From assembly GCA_964599655.1 (NCBI GenBank), contig CAZRGV010000057.1, positions 1-36,439 of the forward strand: a stretch of 36,439 nt of DNA, written 5' to 3'. Positions 15,015-23,532 of this stretch are shown in pieces. Each line of letters opens with the position of its first letter. Position 1 is the first letter of the stretch. The notes below the pieces were generated by a model. It had not been told where the DNA came from and did not search any database. It saw only the letters and a list, made by a program, of their open reading frames with translations. Made by a program: the position numbers and the translations under genes. This DNA comes from CAZRGV01 sp964599655 (GTDB lineage: Bacteria; Planctomycetota; Planctomycetia; Isosphaerales; Isosphaeraceae).

Positions 15015-16337
15015 ATGAACGCTTCCGAGTTCTCGCCAGGCCGAGACGCGCGGACTCCGCCGGCGTCAGGTTCGTCCGCGATGAAGGCACCTGGACGATC
15101 GAGACGGACTGCCTGGCTGGCCTTCTCGCTGCTCGTCGCGGTCGGTTCGGGCGTCGTTTTCGCGATTCCTTGGTTGGGCTGGCGTTGGACGACCCCTACG
15201 ATCGAACGGGTCGAGACCTTGATCGCATCCAAGCGTTACTCGGAAGCCGTTGACGAGGCCGAGGCGCTCCGCAAGGCGAATCCTGACGAGAATCCGCGAG
15301 TCCTTTACGCACTGGCTCGGGCGAAGGCCGGTCTCGAGGACCTCGAAGGGGCGGTGGAGGCGCTTCGGGAAATCCCCGACTGGTCGCGCCGCAAGCCCGA
15401 GGCCTTGTTTTTCAGCGGCAAGGCCCTGATGAAGCTTCACCGGGGTCGGGACGCCGAGCAGGCGTACCTCGCTTGCATCTCAAGGCAAGATTCGGGCAGT
15501 ACCTTGGCCTCGAGTGCCCGGCTCGAACTGATGGCGCTTTACGCGATGGAGGAGCGCGTCGACGAGTTCCGGTCGATCTTCTGGGAAACTTATCCGCGAC
15601 TCTCGGAAGCGGACCGCTTGCCGGTGCTGACGATGAGAATGCGCATCGAGTTTGAACAGGCGCAGCCCGAGATCAACGAGCGATCCCTCCGACCGTTCGT
15701 GAAAACCGACCCGGACGATGGTCATGCCCTGGCGGGCCTGGCCGCCGCGTTGATGAGGTCGAACCAGCTCTCCGAAGCTCGAGCGTTCCTCGCGCGCGCC
15801 GTCAATTTGATTCCCTCGGACCCCGAGATTCGCGAACGCTACCTGGAAGTTCTTCATCAAACGGGCGACCTTTCGGCGCTGGAGACGGTGCTGGCTGCCC
15901 GATCAACGGGGTCGGAGCACCGGCCCAAGATCCAGAAATTCCTGGGAATTGTCTCGCAAGCGAAGGGGGACCTTCCAGCCGCCGAGTCCGCGTTTCGACG
16001 CGCGATCGAACTCGACCCGAACGAGGCGGAGTATCATCACCGACTCTCGCAGGTCTTGTTTCAACAAGGCAAACCGGACGCCGCCCGAGCGGAGGCCGCC
16101 GAGCGGGCCCGACTCAACCAGGCGCGTGAATCGTTTCGCAAGACCTGGAATCGATTCGCGGATCTCTTCGAGACCCATCCCGAGAAGGTCCATGCCGAGA
16201 TGCTGCTCGGCATGGCACAGGCGTGCGAAAAAGTCGGCTTGTCCCGGGAGGCCGCCGCGTGGTCCGCGGAGGCCGGGCGTCTGGGTCCCGGCGATACCCC
16301 GCGATCGTCGAGGACGGGTTCCTCATCGATCCGTTGA
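15015..16337 (+). CDS. Membrane-anchored tetratricopeptide (TPR) protein
   Basis: 440 residues from ATG 15015, with GAGAAGG upstream; ATG 14973 lies inside the likely -10 box. The first 30 residues are flexible and basic, then one membrane segment (AWLAFSLLVAVGSGVVFAIPWLGW). Basic residues precede it, so the TPR part should face the periplasmic side. Helical repeats fill the rest: SEAVDEAEALRKANPDENPRVLYALARAKAG, ALAGLAAALMRSNQLSEARAFLARAVNLIPSDPEI, and KGDLPAAESAFRRAIELDPNEAEYHHRLSQVLFQQGK. The final 20 residues are serine/arginine-rich. TPR arrays hold protein partners; none can be named. It follows the SH3-like gene by about 100 bp and may have its own promoter as well as read-through. Confidence 0.87.
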   Translation: MNASEFSPGRDARTPPASGSSAMKAPGRSRRTAWLAFSLLVAVGSGVVFAIPWLGWRWTTPTIERVETLIASKRYSEAVDEAEALRKANPDENPRVLYALARAKAGLEDLEGAVEALREIPDWSRRKPEALFFSGKALMKLHRGRDAEQAYLACISRQDSGSTLASSARLELMALYAMEERVDEFRSIFWETYPRLSEADRLPVLTMRMRIEFEQAQPEINERSLRPFVKTDPDDGHALAGLAAALMRSNQLSEARAFLARAVNLIPSDPEIRERYLEVLHQTGDLSALETVLAARSTGSEHRPKIQKFLGIVSQAKGDLPAAESAFRRAIELDPNEAEYHHRLSQVLFQQGKPDAARAEAAERARLNQARESFRKTWNRFADLFETHPEKVHAEMLLGMAQACEKVGLSREAAAWSAEAGRLGPGDTPRSSRTGSSSIR

Positions 16338-16541
16338 GGCGTGAGGGGGAGGCCACACGTCGGGCGTCGAACGGGCTCTTGCCACCTGGCCGGTTCCTCC
16401 GGATCGCGGGTTCCAGGAGGGCCTGAACGTCGGTGGTGTCTTCCTCATCCTCGGAAAACCCGGCATTCTGGGCAGATGTGGACAAGATTTCCGATCAAGC
16501 CGACTCTGTGGATTCGCGATAAGTGAGGCGGTGAGGGATGT

Positions 16542-16560
16542 GCGTGGGTCGAACCCACGC
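16542..16560 (+). promoter_or_regulatory. Leader hairpin 29 nt before a secreted-protein gene
   Basis: GCGTGGGT and ACCCACGC are perfect inverted arms around CGA, followed by GGTTTTGC. It could be a weak terminator for transcripts coming from the TPR gene or a leader structure of the 16590 gene. The T run is only four bases. The rest of the 16338-16541 spacer shows nothing else. Confidence 0.45.
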
Positions 16561-16589
16561 GGTTTTGCGGAGCAGCCAGAGGAGCAGAC

Positions 16590-18656
16590 ATGGTACGGAA
16601 CCGCGCTTGGATGCTGGTGCTGGTCGTCGTCGGCCTGGGATCGTCCCTCGGTGCCGCCCCCGCGGCGCCGAGCTTCGTGGGGGTGGAGAAGGCGATCGCG
16701 AAGATCCAGTCTTCCTGGAAGGACGTGTCACCGGACCAGAACCCGAACGCGACGGCATGGAACGCGTATTTCGACGGGTTGCGGGAGCAATTGCGGACCT
16801 ACGCGACCGCGACCTCGGCCGAACAGCGGGTGGACGCGCTGCGGGTCCTTCACGAGAAGTCGAAGGCGTTGGGGTCGATGGGGTGGAGCCCCGCGACCGA
16901 GCTTCACGAGGAGCTTCGCGCGTGGTTGCGACCGAGGGTGACACTGGCCTGGGCCGAGTATCGCGTTCTGGAAGCCGTCAGCGATCTCCCGGAGTCGGAG
17001 AAGGAGACGCGGGACAAGTGGAAGGCGTTCATCGACGACCGGCTCCGACCAGCGCTCCGGGAACTCGAAGCGGCCAAGGAGGTTGGCGAGCGGCTGAACG
17101 CGGTCGATCGCGTGCAAGAGCTTCTGGACGCGATCAAGAAGAGCAACCAGGCGAGGTCGTGGTCCAAGTCGGTTGAGCTGCAATCCGCGCTTTCGGATCT
17201 TTATAATCCGCCCAACCTGGAAGTGCTGATCGACGCGACGGCCGTGCGGTCGGCGGTGCTGCCCAAGGGGATCGTGGAACCGGGGCCGATCTTTTTCAAG
17301 GGGCAGTGGTCGTACGTCACACCGGGCCCGATCACGGGGGTTGGGTTCGTGCCAACCGAGGATGGCATCGCGGTTTCGATCAGCCAGGCGATGACCTCGG
17401 TGACGCCGATTCGCGGGTTCCAGGAGCAGATGGCGGCGGACCCGCGAGGACGCCGGGCGACGAACCTGTACAACTTTAGCGCCACGTCGCAAAACAACGC
17501 CATCCTGACGATGACGGCGTTGTTCCGCACGAGCACGGGCCTGCAACTGGCCCCGTCTTACCTGCACGGCGTGAGCGCCGCGATCAACTCGACCCCGATT
17601 CCTGGCAAGGGTTTCGGGCGATTGGTCGCGGGCATGCTGGGATTCGGTCAGAAGCGGATCACCGACAAGGTTTACGAAGGGGCCATCCCCGAGATTCGGC
17701 AGCAAGTGGTGGAAGGGTCCTACGAGCTGTCGGCCATCAAGACGTCGGAGAGCGCGGCCGACCTGAACGCGAAGATCCGCCCGTACGTCCTCGACCACCA
17801 GACGGTTGGAAACGGTCCGTTCGCGGTCTCCGATCTCTCGCTGAAGACCCGTTCCCAATACGCTCAGGTTCGTGGAAACGTGGTCAACCTGGAAGGCGAC
17901 GGGCAGCATGGCGCCTTCGCCCCCAAACCGTGTCAGTTCGACGGGATTCCGGCGGGATTGACCGCGGACGTGCATCTCCCGTCGATCATCGCGAACCTAG
18001 TCAACGGGTTCTTCCAGAAGCCCGAGGTTCGGGATGTGACCAACCTGATGATCGTCACGTCGAAGAACCCGGACAACCCGGCGATCCCGAACGTGTCGGT
18101 CACTCGCAACGTCGATTTCGCCACGTTCCTGGCGGAGGTCAAGAAAGTCCGTGAGTTGAACGATCCGAGCGTGCAGGTGTTCCGGATTTTCCGGCCGAGT
18201 CGAGCCCTGCGTTTTGGCGCGGATGCTCAGGGACGACTGATCGTCCTGACTCCGGAATTTCTGATGGAGGTTCCCGCGCCCGCTCAGGCGACCCGAGGTG
18301 GGGCGCTCACGGGCCCTCCCGCCCAGGTTTATCGGATCAAGGCGGATCGTGCCGAGTTTGCCGTCACGTTCACGCTGAAGCCGGGCGAAGGAGACGCCCC
18401 TCCGCAACTGAGCGGAACCGTCGCCGGCTTTGATCCTGGCTCCGTGGTCCAGGTTTTCGCGATCAACGAGGAGGAGTCGAACGCGGTTCGGTTGAACGCG
18501 TTCACGGCCCGGATTGTCACGGGAGCGCTGGGCGCGAACGTGTCGGGGCGGAACTTCGACGTGCCGTTGAAGGTGCTCGAGGGCGTGAAGATCCGACTGA
18601 CGTCCGCCTCGAGCCTCGACCCGACCGGCTGGATGCGGGTGGTTCTCAGCCCTTGA
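16590..18656 (+). CDS. Secreted protein of unknown family, 688 aa
   Basis: ATG 16590 has GAGGAG ten bases upstream and opens a signal peptide (WMLVLVVVGLGSSLGAAPA, cleavage near residue 25). Residues 30-210 are helical, with an ELHEELRAWLRPRVTLAWAEYRVLEAV stretch. The middle (about 215-480) is rich in beta strands and resembles no family I know: VEPGPIFFKGQWSYVTPGPITGVGF, SATSQNNAILTMTALFR, GIPAGLTADVHLPSIIANLVNGFF. The C-terminal third (about 520-688) is also beta-rich and ends PTGWMRVVLSP. No cysteine pattern, catalytic motif or anchor is evident. The position after the Hsp70 block and before a strong terminator suggests a separate transcription unit. Confidence 0.82.
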   Translation: MVRNRAWMLVLVVVGLGSSLGAAPAAPSFVGVEKAIAKIQSSWKDVSPDQNPNATAWNAYFDGLREQLRTYATATSAEQRVDALRVLHEKSKALGSMGWSPATELHEELRAWLRPRVTLAWAEYRVLEAVSDLPESEKETRDKWKAFIDDRLRPALRELEAAKEVGERLNAVDRVQELLDAIKKSNQARSWSKSVELQSALSDLYNPPNLEVLIDATAVRSAVLPKGIVEPGPIFFKGQWSYVTPGPITGVGFVPTEDGIAVSISQAMTSVTPIRGFQEQMAADPRGRRATNLYNFSATSQNNAILTMTALFRTSTGLQLAPSYLHGVSAAINSTPIPGKGFGRLVAGMLGFGQKRITDKVYEGAIPEIRQQVVEGSYELSAIKTSESAADLNAKIRPYVLDHQTVGNGPFAVSDLSLKTRSQYAQVRGNVVNLEGDGQHGAFAPKPCQFDGIPAGLTADVHLPSIIANLVNGFFQKPEVRDVTNLMIVTSKNPDNPAIPNVSVTRNVDFATFLAEVKKVRELNDPSVQVFRIFRPSRALRFGADAQGRLIVLTPEFLMEVPAPAQATRGGALTGPPAQVYRIKADRAEFAVTFTLKPGEGDAPPQLSGTVAGFDPGSVVQVFAINEEESNAVRLNAFTARIVTGALGANVSGRNFDVPLKVLEGVKIRLTSASSLDPTGWMRVVLSP

Positions 18657-18687
18657 GCCCCCGCGTCGTTGTCGATGCAAGGACGAT

Positions 18688-18736
18688 CGACGAAGGCCCT
18701 GGAGGAACGAACGACCGGGCCTTCGTCGTTTGTGTT
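18688..18736 (+). terminator. Intrinsic terminator after the secreted-protein gene
   Basis: Twelve perfect pairs (CGACGAAGGCCC at 18688-18699 with GGGCCTTCGTCG at 18717-18728), a 17-base loop, then TTTGTGTT. It starts 31 nt after the stop at 18656. Confidence 0.7.
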
Positions 18737-18805
18737 CGGACTCGTTCCGGTCGGGCTGGTCGCGGCGGTCGCGACGTTCGTGGCCGTGAGTGCGCTGGCT
18801 GTCGG

Positions 18806-18845
18806 NNNNNNNNNNNNNNNNNNNNNNNNNNNNNNNNNNNNNNNN
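18806..18845. other. Assembly gap, 40 N
   Basis: All 40 bases are N. The gap hides the promoter, ribosome site and possibly the true start of the HAD gene that begins just to its right. Confidence 0.99.
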
Positions 18846-18850
18846 CCGCC

Positions 18851-19537
18851 GTGTCAAATTCCGAACGGTCCTGCCTCGCCATTTTCGATCACGACGGCGT
18901 GCTCGTCGACTCGCTGGAGTTCCATCAGAACGCATGGCTGGAACTGGGACGGCGAACGGGCCTGCCCATCACGCCCGAGTTCATCCACGAGACGTTCGGC
19001 ATGACCAACCCGAGCATCTTCGGTTTGCTGCTCGGAGCCGACTTGCCCGCCGAGGAGGTGCTTCGACTGGGCGACCTGAAGGAAGCGTGTTACCGCGATG
19101 AGGCCAGGAGCCGGATCGAATTGATGCCCGGCGTTCGGAGCTTGCTCGATGCCTTGAGCGAGGCGTGGGTGAAGCTTGCGATCGGCTCGAGTGGCCCGAG
19201 GTTGAATCTGGAGCTCACGATCGAGAAATGCGGGCTGAACGGACGATTCGCGGCGATCGCCGCCCTGGAGGATGTCCGCCGCGGTAAACCGGATCCCGAG
19301 GTGTTTCTCCTCGCCGCGAACCGGGCGGGAGTGAATCCCTCGCGTTCGGTTGTGTTCGAGGACGCGCCCGTCGGGATCCAGGCCGCCAAGGCCGCCGGCA
19401 TGTACGCCATCGGCGTTGGAACCACGCATCCTCTGGAAACGCTCGTCGAGGCCGGAGCGGATGAGGTGGTGACCAATCTGGTGGACTTTCCCGTCGGGTC
19501 CCTCCTCGACCGGATACGTACGAACTCGGGCGTCTGA
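18851..19537 (+). CDS. HAD-superfamily hydrolase (beta-phosphoglucomutase/phosphatase-like)
   Basis: 228 residues from GTG 18851, five bases right of the N gap; the real start may be inside the gap. All four HAD motifs are present: I FDHDGVLVDS (nucleophile D13, acid D15), II AIGSSG, III lysine in RRGKPDPEVF, and IV VFEDAPVGIQAAKAAGM. A helical cap of subclass I lies between motifs I and II. The set fits beta-phosphoglucomutase, phosphoglycolate phosphatase and sugar-phosphatase members, which act on small phosphorylated sugars in the cytoplasm. The substrate is not evident. It lies between a terminator and the sugar-nucleotide cluster, so a carbohydrate role is plausible. Confidence 0.88.
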   Translation: MSNSERSCLAIFDHDGVLVDSLEFHQNAWLELGRRTGLPITPEFIHETFGMTNPSIFGLLLGADLPAEEVLRLGDLKEACYRDEARSRIELMPGVRSLLDALSEAWVKLAIGSSGPRLNLELTIEKCGLNGRFAAIAALEDVRRGKPDPEVFLLAANRAGVNPSRSVVFEDAPVGIQAAKAAGMYAIGVGTTHPLETLVEAGADEVVTNLVDFPVGSLLDRIRTNSGV

Positions 19538-19638
19538 GGACGTGGATCGGAGTCTTCGGAGCGTCCGCCGCCGGCATGGCCTGGCTCGCCCCAGGACCGG
19601 GAAGCGGGTCGGCACCGGCAGGCGCCCCGCGCCCCGTC

Positions 19639-19668
19639 TTGCAGGCCGGCCAAAACGTGCACTATCAT
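19639..19668 (+). promoter_or_regulatory. Candidate promoter of the polysaccharide cluster
   Basis: TTGCAG (19639-19644) and TATCAT (19663-19668) are 18 bases apart in the 262-base spacer before the dehydrogenase gene. The leader would be about 125 nt. No other feature is seen in the spacer. Confidence 0.35.
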
Positions 19669-19799
19669 TGTCATGCCGCGACCGGAGTCGGATCAAGTCT
19701 CACGGGCGAGCGGCGTCGGTCGGAGAGTTTGGTCTCTGAACCGTCAACCCTTCCCACGATCGTCTGGATCCCGCGAGACCGACTTTGCCACGAAACACG

Positions 19800-20996
19800 A
19801 TGGATTTTCACCACGAGGTCTGCGTTGTCGGCGGGTGCGGTCACGTCGGCTTGCCACTGGCGATTACCTTCGCTCAGCGCGGGCTCCGGGTCAGCGTTTA
19901 CGACATCAACGAACAGGCCGTGGCCACGGTCCGGGACGGGCGGATGCCGTTTCTGGAGCGGGGCGCGGAGCCGGCGTTGAGAGAGGTGATCGGCCGAAAC
20001 CTCGTCGTCGACAACGATCCGGAGTTGGTTCGCCAGTCCCGATTCGTCGTGGTCGTCATCGGCACGCCGGTCGACGAGCATCTCAACCCGACGTTCCACA
20101 AGACGCGGCGATTTTTTCAGGACCTCCTGCCCTACCTCGTGGACGGGCAGTGCATCGTCCTGCGAAGCACCGTTTTTCCCGGGACAACCGAGAAGGTCCA
20201 CGGCCTGATCGCCGAGTCGGGCAAAAACATCCGGGTCGCTTTTTGCCCCGAGCGCGTCGCCGAGGGGAAAGCGATGGAAGAATTGACCGAGTTGCCTCAG
20301 ATCGTCTCGGGTTGCGACGACCAGGCCACCGAGATGGCGGCGGAACTCTTCGGTCGGATCGCGCGATCGATCCTCCGGCTCTCGCCCCTGGAGGCCGAGC
20401 TGACCAAGATCTTCGCCAATGTTTGGCGCTACATTCAGTTCGCCACGGCCAACCAGTTTTTCATGATCGCCACCGACTACGGCCTCGATTTTTACAAGAT
20501 TTACGAGGCGCTGACCCGCGACTATCCACGGATGGCCGGCCTGCCCAAGAGTGGATTCGCGGCGGGCCCCTGCCTGTTCAAGGACACCATGCAACTCGCG
20601 GCGGCCAGCAACAACAACTTCTGGCTGGGCCACTCCGCCATGCTGATCAACGAGGGGCTGCCCAACTTCCTCGTTCGGCATCTGAAAAACCACTACGAAC
20701 TCGCACAAATGCGGATCGGCCTGCTGGGCATGGCGTTCAAGGCCGATAGCGACGACCCTCGAGAGTCCCTTTCGTACAAGCTTCGGAAAGTCCTGGAATA
20801 CGAGGCGGCGGAAGTTCTTTGCACGGATGTTTACATCAAGGACCCGTCGTTTCATTCGCTCGATGACGTGCTCGATCAGGCGGATTTGTTGATCATCGGC
20901 GTGCCACACCGGGAGTACCGTTCCCTCACGTTGCCCGCGAACAAGCCGGTCGTCGATATCTGGAATACCTACGGCAAGGGAGCCTTTCCGTCGTGA
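19800..20996 (+). CDS. UDP-glucose/GDP-mannose-type nucleotide-sugar dehydrogenase
   Basis: 398 residues from ATG 19800; an in-frame TTG at 19785 is possible but less likely. The N-terminal NAD domain has CVVGGCGHVGLPLAITFA and VVVVIGTPVDEHLNP. The central helical domain has LRSTVFPGTTEKV and FCPERVAEGKAMEEL. The catalytic cysteine is C258 in GPCLFKD (family form GPCLPKD). The C-terminal UDP-binding domain has LLGMAFKADSDDPRESLSYKL. Family members oxidise a UDP- or GDP-hexose C6 hydroxyl to the uronic acid in two NAD-dependent steps; WecC-like UDP-ManNAc dehydrogenases are close in motif. The sugar cannot be read here. The stop overlaps the next start (GTGA). Confidence 0.9.
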   Translation: MDFHHEVCVVGGCGHVGLPLAITFAQRGLRVSVYDINEQAVATVRDGRMPFLERGAEPALREVIGRNLVVDNDPELVRQSRFVVVVIGTPVDEHLNPTFHKTRRFFQDLLPYLVDGQCIVLRSTVFPGTTEKVHGLIAESGKNIRVAFCPERVAEGKAMEELTELPQIVSGCDDQATEMAAELFGRIARSILRLSPLEAELTKIFANVWRYIQFATANQFFMIATDYGLDFYKIYEALTRDYPRMAGLPKSGFAAGPCLFKDTMQLAAASNNNFWLGHSAMLINEGLPNFLVRHLKNHYELAQMRIGLLGMAFKADSDDPRESLSYKLRKVLEYEAAEVLCTDVYIKDPSFHSLDDVLDQADLLIIGVPHREYRSLTLPANKPVVDIWNTYGKGAFPS

Positions 20997-22012
20997 AGAT
21001 TCTGGTCACCGGCGCGGCCGGGTTCATCGCGGGCTATCTCGTCGAGGAATTGCTGGCCTCGGGCCACTCGGTCGTCGGCCTCGACAACTACTCGAAGTAC
21101 GGTCCCCTGGAGCATGCCTACGACTCGCATCCGAACTACCGAGGCGTGACCGGCGATGCCAAGGACGTGGCGTTGCTCAAGGAGCTGCTCGCCAACTGCG
21201 ACCATTTTGTCGCCGGCGCGGCGATCATTGGCGGGATCACGCTCTTTCATGAACGAGCGTATGATTTGATCGCGGAGAACGAACGGATCACCGCCGCGGC
21301 GTTCGACGCCGCGATCTGGGCGCACCAGAACGCCTCGTTGAAGAAGATCACGGTCGTTTCCTCGTCGATGGTCTACGAGAGTACGTCGGTCTATCCGACT
21401 CCGGAAGGGGAGCAGCGACGCTGCCCACCGCCCCAATCGACCTATGGGTTCCAGAAGCTCGCCACCGAATACTTCGCGCAAGGGGCCTGGGAACAGTACA
21501 AGCTGCCGTTCACGATCGTCCGGCCGTTCAACTGTATCGGGATCGGGGAAAAGCGGGCTCTGAGCGACTCGGAAATCCGTTCCGGCAACGTGAAGCTCGC
21601 CATGAGTCACGTGGTTCCCGACCTGGTTCAGAAGGTCCTCAAGGGTCAAGATCCGTTGCGCATTCTGGGCGACGGACACCAGGTGCGATGCTACACTTAC
21701 GGTGGTGATCTCGCCCGAGGCATCCGGTTGGCGATCGAGTCTCCGGCGGCGACCAACGAGGATTTCAACCTCTCGACGGCCACGGCGACAACCGTGCTCG
21801 AACTGGCCGAGGAGGTCTGGCGGAAGATCAAGGGAGACACGCCGCTGCGAATCGTCTCCGACCCACCCATGACCTACGACGTTCGACGCCGTGTTCCGTC
21901 GGTCGAAAAGGCGGAGCGAATCCTCGGCTTCAAGGCGACCACCACGCTCTCCGAGGCCCTGGACGAGATCATTCCGTGGATTCGACGTCAGATCGATCTC
22001 GGAGGAATCTGA
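20993..22012 (+). CDS. NAD-dependent nucleotide-sugar epimerase/dehydratase
   Basis: 339 residues from GTG 20993, overlapping the dehydrogenase stop by four bases. An extended short-chain dehydrogenase: Rossmann motif ILVTGAAGFIAGYL, catalytic YGFQK (YxxxK) with a serine stretch VVSSSMVYES, and RPFNCIGIGE after it. The substrate-binding C-terminal part includes DGHQVRCYTYGGDLARGIRLA, as in sugar epimerases. It probably acts on the sugar nucleotide made by the preceding gene or a related one. Epimerisation versus dehydration cannot be told from motifs. Confidence 0.9.
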   Translation: MKILVTGAAGFIAGYLVEELLASGHSVVGLDNYSKYGPLEHAYDSHPNYRGVTGDAKDVALLKELLANCDHFVAGAAIIGGITLFHERAYDLIAENERITAAAFDAAIWAHQNASLKKITVVSSSMVYESTSVYPTPEGEQRRCPPPQSTYGFQKLATEYFAQGAWEQYKLPFTIVRPFNCIGIGEKRALSDSEIRSGNVKLAMSHVVPDLVQKVLKGQDPLRILGDGHQVRCYTYGGDLARGIRLAIESPAATNEDFNLSTATATTVLELAEEVWRKIKGDTPLRIVSDPPMTYDVRRRVPSVEKAERILGFKATTTLSEALDEIIPWIRRQIDLGGI

Positions 22013-22017
22013 GCCCC

Positions 22018-22701
22018 ATGGGGACGACCGCCCGGCTCGAAAGCGATCTCGATCGCCTCTATACCGCTCGCTTCCCGACGCGCGAGCGAGCGGTGAAGAC
22101 GCGGCTCTGGAAAACACTTTGCGATCATTTCTTCGCGCGCTACGTTCCGGAGCACGGCACGGTCCTCGACGTCGGTGCCGGCTACTGCGACTTCATCAAT
22201 CACGTTCACGCCGCGAGGCGCATCGCGGTGGACCTGAATCCCGATGTCGCGCGATCGGCCGCCCCAGGCGTGGAGGTCCACGTCCGCGAGCTAGAACAGC
22301 TCGGTGAAGTGATCGATCCGGAAACCGTCGATCTGGCCATGGCCAGCAACGTCTTCGAACACCTCCGAGGTCCGGATGCCTTGCTCGACGTGCTGGCGGC
22401 CATTTATGGCTCGCTTCGACCGGGAGGCCGGCTGATCGTCTTGCAGCCGAACATCCGGGCGGTCGGTACGGCGTTCTGGGACTTCCTGGACCATACGCTT
22501 CCACTGACCGAGAAGGGCATGACCGAGGCCCTGGAACTCTCCGGATTCGAGATCATCGAACGGCGAGCCCGCTTCTTACCCTATACCACCCGAAGCGCGT
22601 TGCCGCGTTGGCCCTGGCTGGTCCGTCTCTACCTCGCGATCCGGCCCGCGCACTGGTTGCTGGGAAAGCAGATGCTCGTCGTGGCGAGGCGGCCCGAGTG
22701 A
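22018..22701 (+). CDS. Class I SAM-dependent methyltransferase
   Basis: 227 residues from ATG 22018, six bases after the epimerase stop, with GGAGGA ten bases upstream. SAM-binding motif I is VLDVGAGYCDF, followed by an acidic strand end in AVDLNPD, and motif IV-like VDLAMASNVFEHL. GGRLIVLQPN is the later beta strand. It belongs to the methyltransferase 11/12 type, which in such clusters often O-methylates sugars. The stop overlaps the next start by one base (TGATG). Confidence 0.88.
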   Translation: MGTTARLESDLDRLYTARFPTRERAVKTRLWKTLCDHFFARYVPEHGTVLDVGAGYCDFINHVHAARRIAVDLNPDVARSAAPGVEVHVRELEQLGEVIDPETVDLAMASNVFEHLRGPDALLDVLAAIYGSLRPGGRLIVLQPNIRAVGTAFWDFLDHTLPLTEKGMTEALELSGFEIIERRARFLPYTTRSALPRWPWLVRLYLAIRPAHWLLGKQMLVVARRPE

Positions 22702-23447
22702 TGGAGACCGATCAAACGCCCAAGGAGGCCGTCGTCGACTTCCTGATGCCGGTCTACAACGAAGGGGCCAACATCGCTCGAGCGCTCGAGGAGATCGATC
22801 GCCAGGTTCCTCTGCCCAAGCGCGTGTTGATCGTTTACGACTTCGACGAGGACGACACGTTGCCCGTCGTTCGCGAACTTGCCCCGCGCTTTCCTTACGT
22901 GGAGCTGGTCAAGAACGATGTCGGACGCGGTGTGCTGAACGCGATCCGAGCCGGGATCAAGGCGACCCAGGCGGAGGTGGTCATCATCACGATGGCCGAT
23001 CTTTCGGACGATTTGACCGTGGTTTCCCGGATGGTGGACCTGATCCGCAATCAAGGTTATGATATTGTTTGCGCGTCCCGTTACATGAAGGGCGGTCAAC
23101 AAATCGGCGGGCCGAAGCTCAAGGGGTTTCTCTCCAGGACCGCCGGGTTGACTCTGCACTGGCTCACCGGCATGCCGACCCACGATGCCACCAACGCCTT
23201 CCGGGCCTACCGTCGGTCGGTGCTCGTCGAGACCACGATTGAAAGCCGCGGCGGATTTGAATACTCGCTGGAATTGACGGCCAAGGCGTACGCGGCCGGA
23301 CGCCGGATCACGGAGGTTCCCTCGACCTGGCGCGACCGATCGGCGGGTCAGTCGCGATTCCGACTCACGGCCTGGCTTCCGCACTACCTCCGATGGTATC
23401 TTTTCGCCCTGACCCACCGGCCTAAAGCTCCTCGAAACGCGGGCTGA
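22701..23447 (+). CDS. Family 2 glycosyltransferase (dolichyl-phosphate-sugar synthase-like)
   Basis: 248 residues from ATG 22701. The GT-A fold starts with VVDFLMPVYNEGANIARALEEI, has VLIVYDFDEDDTLPVV, KNDVGRGVLNAIRAGIKAT and a metal-site-like MADLSDD. Then come RYMKGGQQIGGPKLKGFLSR and TNAFRAYRR, typical of polyprenyl-phosphate sugar transferases. The end has a hydrophobic patch (LPHYLRWYLFAL) but no full membrane anchor. It probably moves a sugar from a nucleotide to a lipid carrier or a growing glycan. A stretch at about 23053-23075 uses AT-ending codons, unlike its surroundings. Confidence 0.9.
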   Translation: METDQTPKEAVVDFLMPVYNEGANIARALEEIDRQVPLPKRVLIVYDFDEDDTLPVVRELAPRFPYVELVKNDVGRGVLNAIRAGIKATQAEVVIITMADLSDDLTVVSRMVDLIRNQGYDIVCASRYMKGGQQIGGPKLKGFLSRTAGLTLHWLTGMPTHDATNAFRAYRRSVLVETTIESRGGFEYSLELTAKAYAAGRRITEVPSTWRDRSAGQSRFRLTAWLPHYLRWYLFALTHRPKAPRNAG

Positions 23448-23532
23448 TCCGAACGCGACCGACCCTCAAGGAGCGGGCCGTCGGCCCATCCCAGACTCCG
23501 CGGTTGGAGATTCGTTTCTTCCTGGGAAGGCG

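Noticed and set aside
23468..23500. Small inverted repeat GGGCC-GTC-GGCCC before the membrane-protein gene
   Set aside because: Only five to six pairs and no T-tract; too weak to call a terminator in GC-rich DNA.
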